Below are positions 38,352 to 45,699 of a stretch of 64,000 nt of DNA, in pieces (positions within the stretch are counted from its first letter, which is position 1; every line of letters begins with the position of its first letter). Location of the stretch: NCBI GenBank assembly GCA_036389485.1, contig DASVPR010000018.1, positions 1 to 64,000 on the forward strand, in the 5' to 3' direction. The notes below the pieces were generated by a model that was not told where the DNA came from, did not search any database, and was given only the letters and a program-made list of their open reading frames with translations. Made by a program: the position numbers and the translations under genes. The DNA comes from CADCVT01 sp036389485. GTDB taxonomy: Bacteria; Actinomycetota; Thermoleophilia; Solirubrobacterales; Solirubrobacteraceae.

Positions 38352-40796
38352 CTACTTGTCGCGCGGCCCGCGGTGGCCGGTGAACGAGGTCACGACCTGG
38401 ATGCCGCTCGGGCGGTTCGTGAACCGGATCGTCCGCTGCAGCAGGCCCGGCGCGAACTTGATCCGGCCCGCCTCGGCGCGCCACGCCGCCACGTCCGCGC
38501 CCTGCGCGGCCTCGAGCGCCGCGCCCGCCTCGTCGAACGCGGTGAAGACCCGCTCGCGGCACTCCGGCGCGGTACCGCAGAACTGCGTCTTGTACGGCGA
38601 GCGGAACTGCTCGCCGGTCAGCGCCCCCAGGACCTTGTCGAGGTGCGTGATCGCGCCCCCGCTGAAGCCCTGGAAGTTGCTGTCGACGCTGCCGACCAGC
38701 CTGATGAACTCGTCGGTCTGCGGGCCGAGCGCGCCGCCCAACACCGCGCGCACGAGCCGCGGGTAGAGCGCGTACATCACGGCCGGGCCCGGGCCGGCGT
38801 CGACGAAGCCGTCCTCGTCGCGGTCGAGGTTCGACGAGCCGCGGGCGTTCCACGCCTCGAGCGCCTCCAGCATCTTCTGGGCGCGCTCCGACGGGAAGCC
38901 GCGGCCGCCGCCGCGCAGCAGCGCCGAGAGCTTCGGCGTCAGCGCGACGCTGCGCAGGTCCTGCGTCGCGGCCGCGTTCATCGCCGCGGTCACCGACGCG
39001 AGGTCGTGCTTGTCGCGCTTGGCCAGGCCGGCCTGCAGCATCTCGACGCGCTGGACCGAGCCGTAGTTCCAGTTCTCGTCGGAGGCGCCCCAGTTCACCG
39101 CGGGGCGGTTGTTCCAGTTGACGAGCGTGCCGGACGGGTGCTCGATCTGCTGCGCGTGGTCGGCGGGCTTGAGGAAGCCCTCCCACTCGAAGTCGCCCGT
39201 GCCCTTCGTCGGCAGCCGCGGGTCGACCCGGTCGTCGCGCAGCGGCAGCCGGCCGGCCGAGTACATGGCGATGTTGCGGTCGTCCGCGTACCCGACGTTG
39301 AACGTGTACGGCGAGTCGCTGAACGCCTTGAACATCCCGCGCGCCGAGCGGATCTTGCCGAGGTTCGCGCGGCGGAACCCGGCCATCCACTGGGCGTCGC
39401 GGCCGTAGCTCGCGCGCTTGGTCGACAGCGCGACCCGCGTGCCGTCGACGGTCGCGTAGCCGATCACCGGCCCGTGCACCGTCGTCGGGTAGCGGACGGC
39501 GCCGCTGCCCGCGATGACGCCCGCGTCCACCGAGCCCATCCGCCGGCACCTGCCCTTGTAGCGGTACCGGGTGTCGGAGCCGCAGAGCTCCTCGACGAAC
39601 GTGTCGGTGTTGTCGGTGCCGGCGGAGGTCAGCGACCACGAGAAGTCCTCGTCGCGGCCGATGAAGATCACGCCCGGGTGCGCGGGGGAGTAGACGCCGC
39701 GCACCTGCCGGCCCGGCCACTCCAGGTCGGCCTCGAGCGTCAGGCCGGGGTAGAAGTAGCCGATCTGCGGCCCGCCGACGAACAGCGGGTGGCCGTTGGT
39801 CGAGCGGCCCGCGCCGACGATCAGGAAGTTCGACGCCGCCGGCGGCTGCAGGCGCTCGGCGGCGCGGCCGCCGGAGGGCTGGATGAGCTGCAGGCTGCCG
39901 GCGTCGACGACCGCGTTGCCCTCGCTCGACGCGCCCGAGCGGCCCTGCGGGAACGACGTCGAGATCGTGGTCGGCGAGTCGGGATCGTTGACGTTCGTCA
40001 CGTCGTCGAAGAGGTCGAGCGCGGGCGCCGCGCCCATGCGGTCGCGCAGCGCGTCGTAGAACTCGGCGTTGCGCGCCTCTCGCCCGCCGCCCTCGCCGAA
40101 GATCTGCCCGGCGAGCGCGATGAAGCCGAAGATGTCCGTCCGCGTGTACTTCGGGAACTGCGACTTCTCGAACTTCAGCCGCGCGTTGATGCCGGCGACG
40201 AAGAGGTCGATGTCGCGCAGGATCGCCTTGCCCTCACGGCCCATCTTCCGGAGCGCGCGGGTCTGCGTGCGGTTGATGATCCGGTTCGCCTGCCTGGTCG
40301 GCGTGAACTGCTTGAGGCTGACGACGAGGTCGAACGCGTCGATGTTCGGCGCGTCGAGCGCGGCGAGACGCCCGGGATTGCGGCCCTGCTGGAGCAGCAG
40401 CCCGCGGTCTTCCTGCAGGACCCAGCCCATAGCCCACACGACGTTGGCGCGGTTCGTGCCCTTGATGTGCGGCACGCTGAACCTGTCGCGCGTGATGGTC
40501 ACGCCCTTGCGCGGCACCCGCTCACGTGTGCCGGGCCCGTCCGGCCCGACGCCGAACTTCGACGACTTGAAGAAGCGGTTGAGGTCGTCGTTGGTGACGT
40601 TGTCGAACAGCGGCGTGAGGCCGTCGTACATCTGCGTCTGCAGGTCCGCGTTCGGCGGCACCGGGATCGAGCCCGGCTGGTTCGACGGGATGATGTTGAG
40701 CGCGGTCTCCGCGTAGTCGTTCGCGGCGGCGGGTGCGTGGAGCAGGAGCGTGAGCGCACAGGCCAGCAGCGTCACGCGGCGGACGGGTCGGGGCAT
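38352..40796 (-). CDS. Secreted penicillin acylase family protein (Ntn hydrolase)
   Basis: 814 residues. The signal peptide is RRVTLLACALTLLLHAPAAA. The A-chain region includes GVTITRDRFSVPHIKGTNRA and WVLQEDRGLLLQQGRNPGRL. The autocatalytic cleavage point is just before Ser322 in AASNFLIVGAGRSTNGHPLF, which becomes the N-terminal nucleophile of the B chain; GPVIGYATVDGTRVALSTKR, WNNRPAVNWGASDENWNYGS and FSGGAITHLDKVLG follow. Family substrates include penicillins, acyl-homoserine lactones and N-acyl amino acids. The start has TAGGCT 8 bases upstream (leaderless). Its substrate cannot be predicted; quorum quenching is one option. Confidence 0.93.
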   Translation of the reverse strand: MPRPVRRVTLLACALTLLLHAPAAANDYAETALNIIPSNQPGSIPVPPNADLQTQMYDGLTPLFDNVTNDDLNRFFKSSKFGVGPDGPGTRERVPRKGVTITRDRFSVPHIKGTNRANVVWAMGWVLQEDRGLLLQQGRNPGRLAALDAPNIDAFDLVVSLKQFTPTRQANRIINRTQTRALRKMGREGKAILRDIDLFVAGINARLKFEKSQFPKYTRTDIFGFIALAGQIFGEGGGREARNAEFYDALRDRMGAAPALDLFDDVTNVNDPDSPTTISTSFPQGRSGASSEGNAVVDAGSLQLIQPSGGRAAERLQPPAASNFLIVGAGRSTNGHPLFVGGPQIGYFYPGLTLEADLEWPGRQVRGVYSPAHPGVIFIGRDEDFSWSLTSAGTDNTDTFVEELCGSDTRYRYKGRCRRMGSVDAGVIAGSGAVRYPTTVHGPVIGYATVDGTRVALSTKRASYGRDAQWMAGFRRANLGKIRSARGMFKAFSDSPYTFNVGYADDRNIAMYSAGRLPLRDDRVDPRLPTKGTGDFEWEGFLKPADHAQQIEHPSGTLVNWNNRPAVNWGASDENWNYGSVQRVEMLQAGLAKRDKHDLASVTAAMNAAATQDLRSVALTPKLSALLRGGGRGFPSERAQKMLEALEAWNARGSSNLDRDEDGFVDAGPGPAVMYALYPRLVRAVLGGALGPQTDEFIRLVGSVDSNFQGFSGGAITHLDKVLGALTGEQFRSPYKTQFCGTAPECRERVFTAFDEAGAALEAAQGADVAAWRAEAGRIKFAPGLLQRTIRFTNRPSGIQVVTSFTGHRGPRDK

Positions 40797-40819
40797 GGCG
40801 AGGCAGCCTAGTGCTCCGC

Positions 40820-40838
40820 TAAGATGACGCCTGCGTCA
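40820..40838 (+). promoter_or_regulatory. Promoter -10 box with overlapping palindromic operator for the FMO-TetR operon
   Basis: TAAGAT (40820-40825) is a good -10 box. A palindrome TGACGC-CT-GCGTCA (40825-40838) covers the expected transcription start. Binding there would block initiation, so it is a candidate site for the TetR regulator encoded at the end of this operon. Confidence 0.5.
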
Positions 40839-40878
40839 ACTTTGTGAAGAGGGATCGCAACTCCGTGGAGAGACTCGC

Positions 40879-42243
40879 ATGACACGCACGCCGACCACCG
40901 CGGTGATCGGAGCCGGCTCCTCCGGCATTGCCGCCGCCAAGGCCCTGCACGAGCGCGGGCTCGAGTTCGACGTCTACGAGAAGTCCGACCGCGTCGGCGG
41001 CAACTGGGTGTTCGGCAACAAGAACGGGATGTCGGCGGCGTACCGCTACCTGCACATCAACACGTCGCGCGAGCGGATGCAGTACTCGGACTTCCCGATG
41101 CCGAAGTCCTATCCCGACTTCCCGCGCCACGACCAGATCGCCGCGTACTTCGACGCCTACGTCGACCACTTCGGCTTCCGCGATCGGATCCTCTTCGAGA
41201 CCGGCGTCGAGCGTGCGGTGCGGCTGGAGGACGGGTCGTGGGAGATCTCCGCCGACACCGGCGCGACGAAGCGCTACGACATGCTGCTCGTCGCCAACGG
41301 CCACCATTGGGACAAGCGGTGGCCGGAGCCCGCGTTCCCCGGCGCCGACGAGTTCGAGGGCATCCAGATGCACGCCCACGACTACGTCGACAACGAGTTC
41401 CTGAAGGACAAGGACGTCGTCGTGCTGGGCATGGGCAACAGCGCGATGGACATCTCGGTCGAGGCCTCCGAGGTCGCCTCGAACACCTATCTGGCGGCGC
41501 GCCGCGGCGCGTGGATCGTGCCCAAGTACCTGTTCGGCAAGCCGCTCGACACGCTGGCGACGAACCCGCGCGTCCCCTTCACGGTCGGTGGGCGGATCCT
41601 CGAGAAGATCGTGACGATGCACGTCGGGCGGCCGGAGAAGTTCGGCCTCCCCAAGCCCGACCATCACCTCGGGCAGGCGCACCCGACGATCTCCGGGCGC
41701 ATCCACGACCGCATCCAGCACGGGAAGGTCGTGCCCCGGCCGAACATCGCGCGGCTCGGTCGCGACTGGGTCGAGTTCGCCGACGGGTCGCGCGTGCACG
41801 CCGACGTCGTCATCTACTGCACGGGCTACAAGATCACGTTCCCGTTCTTCGACTCGGGGTTCATCTCCGCGCCGGACAACCACATCGAGCTGTTCTGGCG
41901 CGTCTTCTCGCCCGACGTCGCGAACCTCGCGTTCATCGGGCTGCTGCAGCCGCTCGGGGCGATCATGCCGCTGGCGGAGGCGCAGGGCGCGTGGGTCGCG
42001 GAGTACATCCGCGGCGAGTACCACCTCCCGCCGGCCGAGGAGATGCGGGCGTTCATCGCGAAGGACATGGAGGCGATGCGCAAGCGCTACGTCAGCTCGA
42101 AGCGCCACACGATCCAGGTCGACTTCGACGAGTACCTGTACAAGCTGGCTTTCGAGCGGCGCGAGGGTGCTGCGCGGGCGGCGGCGGCCGGGTTCGCGTC
42201 GCAGGTGCCGTGCGTCGTGGCTCCGGAGGCCGTCTCGGCGTGA
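40879..42243 (+). CDS. Flavin-containing monooxygenase (FAD/NADPH-dependent)
   Basis: 454 residues. Motifs in order: FAD site TTAVIGAGSSGIAAAKALHE, then VYEKSDRVGGNWVFGNKNGM, the FMO-type loop FPGADEFEGIQMHAHDYVDN, the NADPH site VVVLGMGNSAMDISVEASEV and VVIYCTGYKITFPFFD. This is the class B monooxygenase group that includes FMOs and Baeyer-Villiger relatives. It likely oxygenates a small S-, N- or carbonyl compound. The ATG has a GGAGAG site, and its mRNA leader carries a palindrome at the start site. The stop overlaps the TetR gene (GTGA), so the regulator is cotranscribed. Confidence 0.92.
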   Translation: MTRTPTTAVIGAGSSGIAAAKALHERGLEFDVYEKSDRVGGNWVFGNKNGMSAAYRYLHINTSRERMQYSDFPMPKSYPDFPRHDQIAAYFDAYVDHFGFRDRILFETGVERAVRLEDGSWEISADTGATKRYDMLLVANGHHWDKRWPEPAFPGADEFEGIQMHAHDYVDNEFLKDKDVVVLGMGNSAMDISVEASEVASNTYLAARRGAWIVPKYLFGKPLDTLATNPRVPFTVGGRILEKIVTMHVGRPEKFGLPKPDHHLGQAHPTISGRIHDRIQHGKVVPRPNIARLGRDWVEFADGSRVHADVVIYCTGYKITFPFFDSGFISAPDNHIELFWRVFSPDVANLAFIGLLQPLGAIMPLAEAQGAWVAEYIRGEYHLPPAEEMRAFIAKDMEAMRKRYVSSKRHTIQVDFDEYLYKLAFERREGAARAAAAGFASQVPCVVAPEAVSA

Positions 42244-42851
42244 GCACCGCTCCGTCGCCGCCGGTCTCCAAGCGCGAGCAGACCAAGCAGGCGAACCGTG
42301 CCGCGATCCTCTCGGCGGCGCGGGCCGTGTTCGCGGACATGGGGTACGGCGCGGCGACGGTGCGGGACATCGTGCGCGCCACCGACCTGGCCGCCGGGAC
42401 GTTCTACAACTACTTCCCGGACAAGGAGGCGGTGTTCCGGGCGCTGCTGGAGGAGTCCGCCGAGCGGGTCCGGGTGCGGACCCGGTTGGGGCGCGCGGGC
42501 GCCGAGTCGCTGGAGGACTTCGTGCGCGGCGGCTACCGCGCGTACTTCCAGGCGGTCGCCGAGGACCCGATGACGTTCGAGCTGACGCGGCGCAACGCCG
42601 GGACGATCCGGACGCTGTTCAACACGCCGGGGATCGGGGCGGGGGTCGACGAGCTGCTCTTCGATCTCTCCGCCGCGGTGGAGGCCGGCCTGATGCCGGT
42701 CGTGGACATCGAGTACTGCGCCGCCGCGATGGTGGGCGTCGGGTTCGAGGTGGGGGTCCGGATGGTGGAGCGCGACCCCGCGGATCCGGAGGCGGCGGCC
42801 GAGTTCGCGACGCGGCTGTTCCTCGGCGGCTTGGAGCGGCTGTCAAGGTAG
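42240..42851 (+). CDS. TetR/AcrR family transcriptional regulator
   Basis: 203 residues from GTG 42240. The HTH reads KQANRAAILSAARAVFADMG, then YGAATVRDIVRATDLAAGTF and YNYFPDKEAVFRALLEESAE. The ligand domain (LEDFVRGGYRAYFQAVAEDP, then MTFELTRRNAGTIRTLFNTP) is of the type found next to monooxygenases and lipid genes. The start overlaps the FMO stop by 4 bases. It most likely controls its own operon through the palindrome at 40825-40838, induced by the FMO substrate or a related compound. Confidence 0.92.
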   Translation: MSTAPSPPVSKREQTKQANRAAILSAARAVFADMGYGAATVRDIVRATDLAAGTFYNYFPDKEAVFRALLEESAERVRVRTRLGRAGAESLEDFVRGGYRAYFQAVAEDPMTFELTRRNAGTIRTLFNTPGIGAGVDELLFDLSAAVEAGLMPVVDIEYCAAAMVGVGFEVGVRMVERDPADPEAAAEFATRLFLGGLERLSR

Positions 42852-42855
42852 AGGC

Positions 42856-43875
42856 GTGCCCGAGTTCTGCCGCCACGGCCGCTTCCTCCAGAACTGCCGG
42901 ATCTGCAACAAGCCCGCGCCGAAGGCGACGTCGCTCTCGCGCTCCGCTCCCACCCGGACCGGGACGCCTTCGCGCCCGCGTTCCGCCGCTTCGGGGGTCG
43001 TCGTCAAGCGTTTGGCGCGCGCGGTCGAGGACGGGTACGAGAACGAGCTCGTCCCGGGGTTGAAGGCCTCGGGCGACGCGCGGCGGCTGGCGGAGGAGCT
43101 GGCGTTCTCGGTGGCGCGGCTCGCGGAGCTCGCGATCGACCCGCCGGGCCTGTACGCCGAGGCCGCTCTCGCGGAGGATCTCGAGGAGTCCCTCTGGCTC
43201 GCGTTCCTCATCGCGCACCTCTCGCCGCTCACGCCGGACGGTTCCGCGGGCGGGGGCCCCTCCGCCGCCGGCCCGTCCGCCGCCGGCCCCTCCACCGCCG
43301 CCGCGGATCCCTTCGCGACGATCCGCGCCACGCGCGTCCCCTGGGCGACCGGCGAGATCCCGTCGCTCGACGAGGGAGCGGTCCTCGGCCCGCGCACGAC
43401 CGTCGATCCCCGCGAGCCCGCGCGCACGGTCGCGGCCTACCGCGCATGGCCGGCGCGGCACGGCGGGTCCCAGGCGGCGGCGCTGACCGGCGACGACAAC
43501 TGGACGGCCGAGCGCCGGTTCCAGCGGATCTTCGAGCGCCTGTCGCTGCCGGGGTTCGGGCGGGCCGGGCGGTTCGAGCTGCTCGTGTCGCTGGGGCGGC
43601 TCGGGCTGATCGACGTCTCGCCGCCGGACCTGCAGCTGGGGGAGGCCGGCGACCAGGCGGTGATCGCGGCGAAGCGCGTGTTCGGGATCGGCGAGCGGTT
43701 CCTGATGGAGCGCCGCGCGGCCGACCTCGCCGCCGAAGCCGGCATCCCGCTCGACGCCTTCGACCTCGCGCTCTTCAACTTCGGTCAGGCCGAGGAGCGG
43801 CGGGCGACGATGGGCTCCGCGGTGGCGCCCGACGCCGACGTGCGCGAGCGCGTGGAAGGCGCGCTCGGCCTGTAG
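42856..43875 (+). CDS. Hypothetical protein with N-terminal Cys/His knuckle and HhH-like C-terminus
   Basis: 339 residues from GTG 42856, 4 bases after the TetR stop. The first residues PEFCRHGRFLQNCRICNKPA hold a CxH-x6-CxxC zinc-knuckle-like motif. A helical domain follows (KRLARAVEDGYENELVPGLK, then LAEELAFSVARLAELAIDPP). After a Gly/Ala/Pro-rich linker, the C-terminal 150 residues (AERRFQRIFERLSLPGFGRA, LVSLGRLGLIDVSPPDLQLG, AKRVFGIGERFLMERRAADL) look like a helix-hairpin-helix glycosylase-type fold. This recalls the alpha-glutamyl/putrescinyl-thymine pyrophosphorylase clade, but I cannot confirm it. A nucleic-acid role is plausible. Confidence 0.7.
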   Translation: MPEFCRHGRFLQNCRICNKPAPKATSLSRSAPTRTGTPSRPRSAASGVVVKRLARAVEDGYENELVPGLKASGDARRLAEELAFSVARLAELAIDPPGLYAEAALAEDLEESLWLAFLIAHLSPLTPDGSAGGGPSAAGPSAAGPSTAAADPFATIRATRVPWATGEIPSLDEGAVLGPRTTVDPREPARTVAAYRAWPARHGGSQAAALTGDDNWTAERRFQRIFERLSLPGFGRAGRFELLVSLGRLGLIDVSPPDLQLGEAGDQAVIAAKRVFGIGERFLMERRAADLAAEAGIPLDAFDLALFNFGQAEERRATMGSAVAPDADVRERVEGALGL

Positions 43876-43890
43876 CACCATTCGGCGCCC

Positions 43891-44553
43891 GTGCCTCCGA
43901 CGACGAACCTGCGAGACGACTACCTCGCCGCGCTCCTCGCGGGCGACGCGACGCGCGCACGGTGGCTCGTGGACGAGGCGGTCGCGGGCGGAGCGGTGGA
44001 GGTGCGCGACGTCTATCTCGAGGTGCTCGGGCCCGCGCTGGAGGAGGTCGGTGAGCGGTGGGCGTCCGGAGAGCTGACGGTCGCGCACGAGCACTACGCC
44101 AGCGCGGTCACCCAGGGGCTGCTCGGCGTCCTCGCGACACGCATGCGCGTACCGCCGTCGAGCGGGCGCCTCGCGGTCGTCGCCTGCACGCCCGGCGAGC
44201 TGCACGCGCTCGGAGCGCAGATGGTCGCGGACTTCCTCGAGGGCGATGGCTGGGAGGTCCTCGCCCTCGGCGCCGCCACCCCCGCGCCCGACCTCGCCGC
44301 CCTCGTCGACGACGAACGCCCCGACCTCGTCGCCCTCTCGACCTCGGTCGCCAACAACCTCGACGGGGCCTTCGAAGCCGTCGCCGCCCTGCGCGAGCTC
44401 ACCGACCCGCCGTTCATCGCCGTCGGAGGCCGCGCCTGGAAGGCGGTCCCGGACGCCCGCCGCACCGAGATCGGCGCCGACGCCCTCTACCTCGACCCCC
44501 GCGATCTCTGCGGAGTCCTCGCCGAGCGCTTCCCGCCACTCGAAGACGACTAG
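43891..44553 (+). CDS. Stand-alone cobalamin-binding protein with CarH-type light-sensor motif
   Basis: 220 residues. Residues about 10-85 form a four-helix cap (YLAALLAGDATRARWLVDEA, then VRDVYLEVLGPALEEVGERW) with W57-x9-E67-H68, the Wx9EH signature of CarH-type adenosylcobalamin photoreceptors. Residues 93-215 are a B12-binding Rossmann fold with E103-x-H105-xx-G108 (the lower axial His), followed by GWEVLALGAATPAPDLAALV and PPFIAVGGRAWKAVPDARRT. The MerR DNA-binding domain of CarH is absent; the protein starts directly in the cap. It could be a light- or B12-sensing adaptor acting on a neighbour such as the adjacent regulator. Confidence 0.88.
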   Translation: MPPTTNLRDDYLAALLAGDATRARWLVDEAVAGGAVEVRDVYLEVLGPALEEVGERWASGELTVAHEHYASAVTQGLLGVLATRMRVPPSSGRLAVVACTPGELHALGAQMVADFLEGDGWEVLALGAATPAPDLAALVDDERPDLVALSTSVANNLDGAFEAVAALRELTDPPFIAVGGRAWKAVPDARRTEIGADALYLDPRDLCGVLAERFPPLEDD

Positions 44554-44875
44554 CCGGGGGCGTCCGGCCTTCTTCGAGCGCCGCGGCGTGACTCCGACCG
44601 CGGCGGAGCGGCCGCCCACCCACCCGGCCACCTTCGCCGCGTCGAGCCGTCCCGCGTGTCCCCGCGTGCCGGTCTGCTCGATCTACACCTCGCACCGGAG
44701 TCGTCCCGGCCGCTCGCGGTGACCGCCGCCGGGCACTCCGCGACGGCGGGTGGGCCTCGACGTCCTTCAGTCGGTAGCGGCGCGATACGAGCCGAGTCCA
44801 CAACGCGGTCATCGTGCGGAGGGTCGCGATCCGCGCCCGGCGCCTCCGCGATCGACGGGCACGGAGAAAATGGGC
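44554..44875. other. 322-base stretch without a convincing gene
   Basis: Open frames here on both strands are Arg/Ser/Pro-rich shadows with no start signals. The only structure I see is a short stem GCCGG-N6-CCGGC (44553-44568) followed by CTTCTTC, a plausible terminator for the B12-binding gene. The stretch separates the high-GC flank from the less GC-rich DUF5131/TcmP pair and may be an island boundary. Confidence 0.5.
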
Positions 44876-45616
44876 TTAGCCGGTCAATGCGGCGCAGCGC
44901 GCAGTGACCGCCCGCGGGTATTCGTCCCAGTAGCGACCGTCAAGCTCTCTACCGTTCGACTTCGGACGTCGCCCGCCCCACTGCTTGAAGAAAAAGGCGA
45001 CGCCTTCGCGGCCACATCGGTCGCGCAGATCGCGGATCCAATCGGGGTCTATTCGCCTATGACGGTGGCCCGATTCGCCGCCGGCGATCAGCCAGTCGAT
45101 GCCTGTGAGGTCCAATCCCTCGAGCGGGCCGAGTAGAGGCTCGGCACTGATGAAGCGCACGGCCGCCGGCACCGTGCGTAGCGCGTCAGCGCGGTGGACG
45201 AAGCGCCGGTTCTCGATCGTCACACCCATCCAGACGTTTGGCGGCCAGTCGAAGCGGTCCGCGAACTCCGCGAGGCGATCGTCTCGCTTGGTGAGGATCT
45301 GGAAGATATGCCAGTGCGCCGATCGCATCGTCTCGAAGACGGCGTCGATGAAATCCAACGGGATCCGCTCGTGGAACAGATCGCTCATCGAGTTGACGAA
45401 GATGGTTCTCGGCTTGCGCCAGCGCAACGGAATCTCGAGACGTTCGGGCCAGAGCCGGAGATCAAACCCCTGCTCGTACGGATGGCCCGGGACGCCGCGC
45501 CACCGTTCGGCGAACACCTTCGCGTAGCAGTGGGCGCAGCCCGGGCTGACCTGGTCACAGCCGGTCACCGGGTTCCACGTGGCCTCCGTCCACTCGATCG
45601 CGCTGGCTTGAGCCAC
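44876..45616 (-). CDS. DUF5131 / phage Gp37-Gp68 family three-Cys protein
   Basis: 246 residues. The N-terminus reads IEWTEATWNPVTGCDQVSPG then CAHCYAKVFAERW, with Cys20, Cys27 and Cys30 in a C-x6-C-x2-C arrangement like a variant radical-SAM cluster. Conserved blocks follow: RTIFVNSMSDLFHERIPLDF, HWHIFQILTKRDDRLAEFAD, WMGVTIENRRFVHRADALR, RFISAEPLLGPL and WLIAGGESGHRHRRIDPDW, then FFFKQWGGRRPK. Radical-SAM-like chemistry on nucleic acid (as in spore photoproduct lyase) is a reasonable guess but unproven. A consensus LexA box lies 47 bases upstream of GTG 45616, so it should be SOS-induced. TcmP is encoded just upstream on the same strand. Confidence 0.92.
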   Translation of the reverse strand: MAQASAIEWTEATWNPVTGCDQVSPGCAHCYAKVFAERWRGVPGHPYEQGFDLRLWPERLEIPLRWRKPRTIFVNSMSDLFHERIPLDFIDAVFETMRSAHWHIFQILTKRDDRLAEFADRFDWPPNVWMGVTIENRRFVHRADALRTVPAAVRFISAEPLLGPLEGLDLTGIDWLIAGGESGHRHRRIDPDWIRDLRDRCGREGVAFFFKQWGGRRPKSNGRELDGRYWDEYPRAVTARCAALTG

Positions 45617-45662
45617 CGCTGCTCATTCTCGCCGTGCGGCGTCGATCCTGTGAGTGCTCATA

Positions 45663-45676
45663 CGAACATATGTTCG
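45663..45676. promoter_or_regulatory. lexA box: LexA (SOS) box upstream of the DUF5131 gene
   Basis: CGAACATATGTTCG is a perfect 14-bp palindrome and an exact match to the Gram-positive/actinobacterial LexA consensus CGAAC-N4-GTTCG. It lies in the 83-base gap between the tcmP stop and the DUF5131 start, 47 bases before that start, overlapping where a promoter would sit. Control of DUF5131 by DNA damage follows directly if the host has a standard LexA. Confidence 0.85.
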
Positions 45677-45699
45677 CATAGGCGAGAGACGAACGCGCA

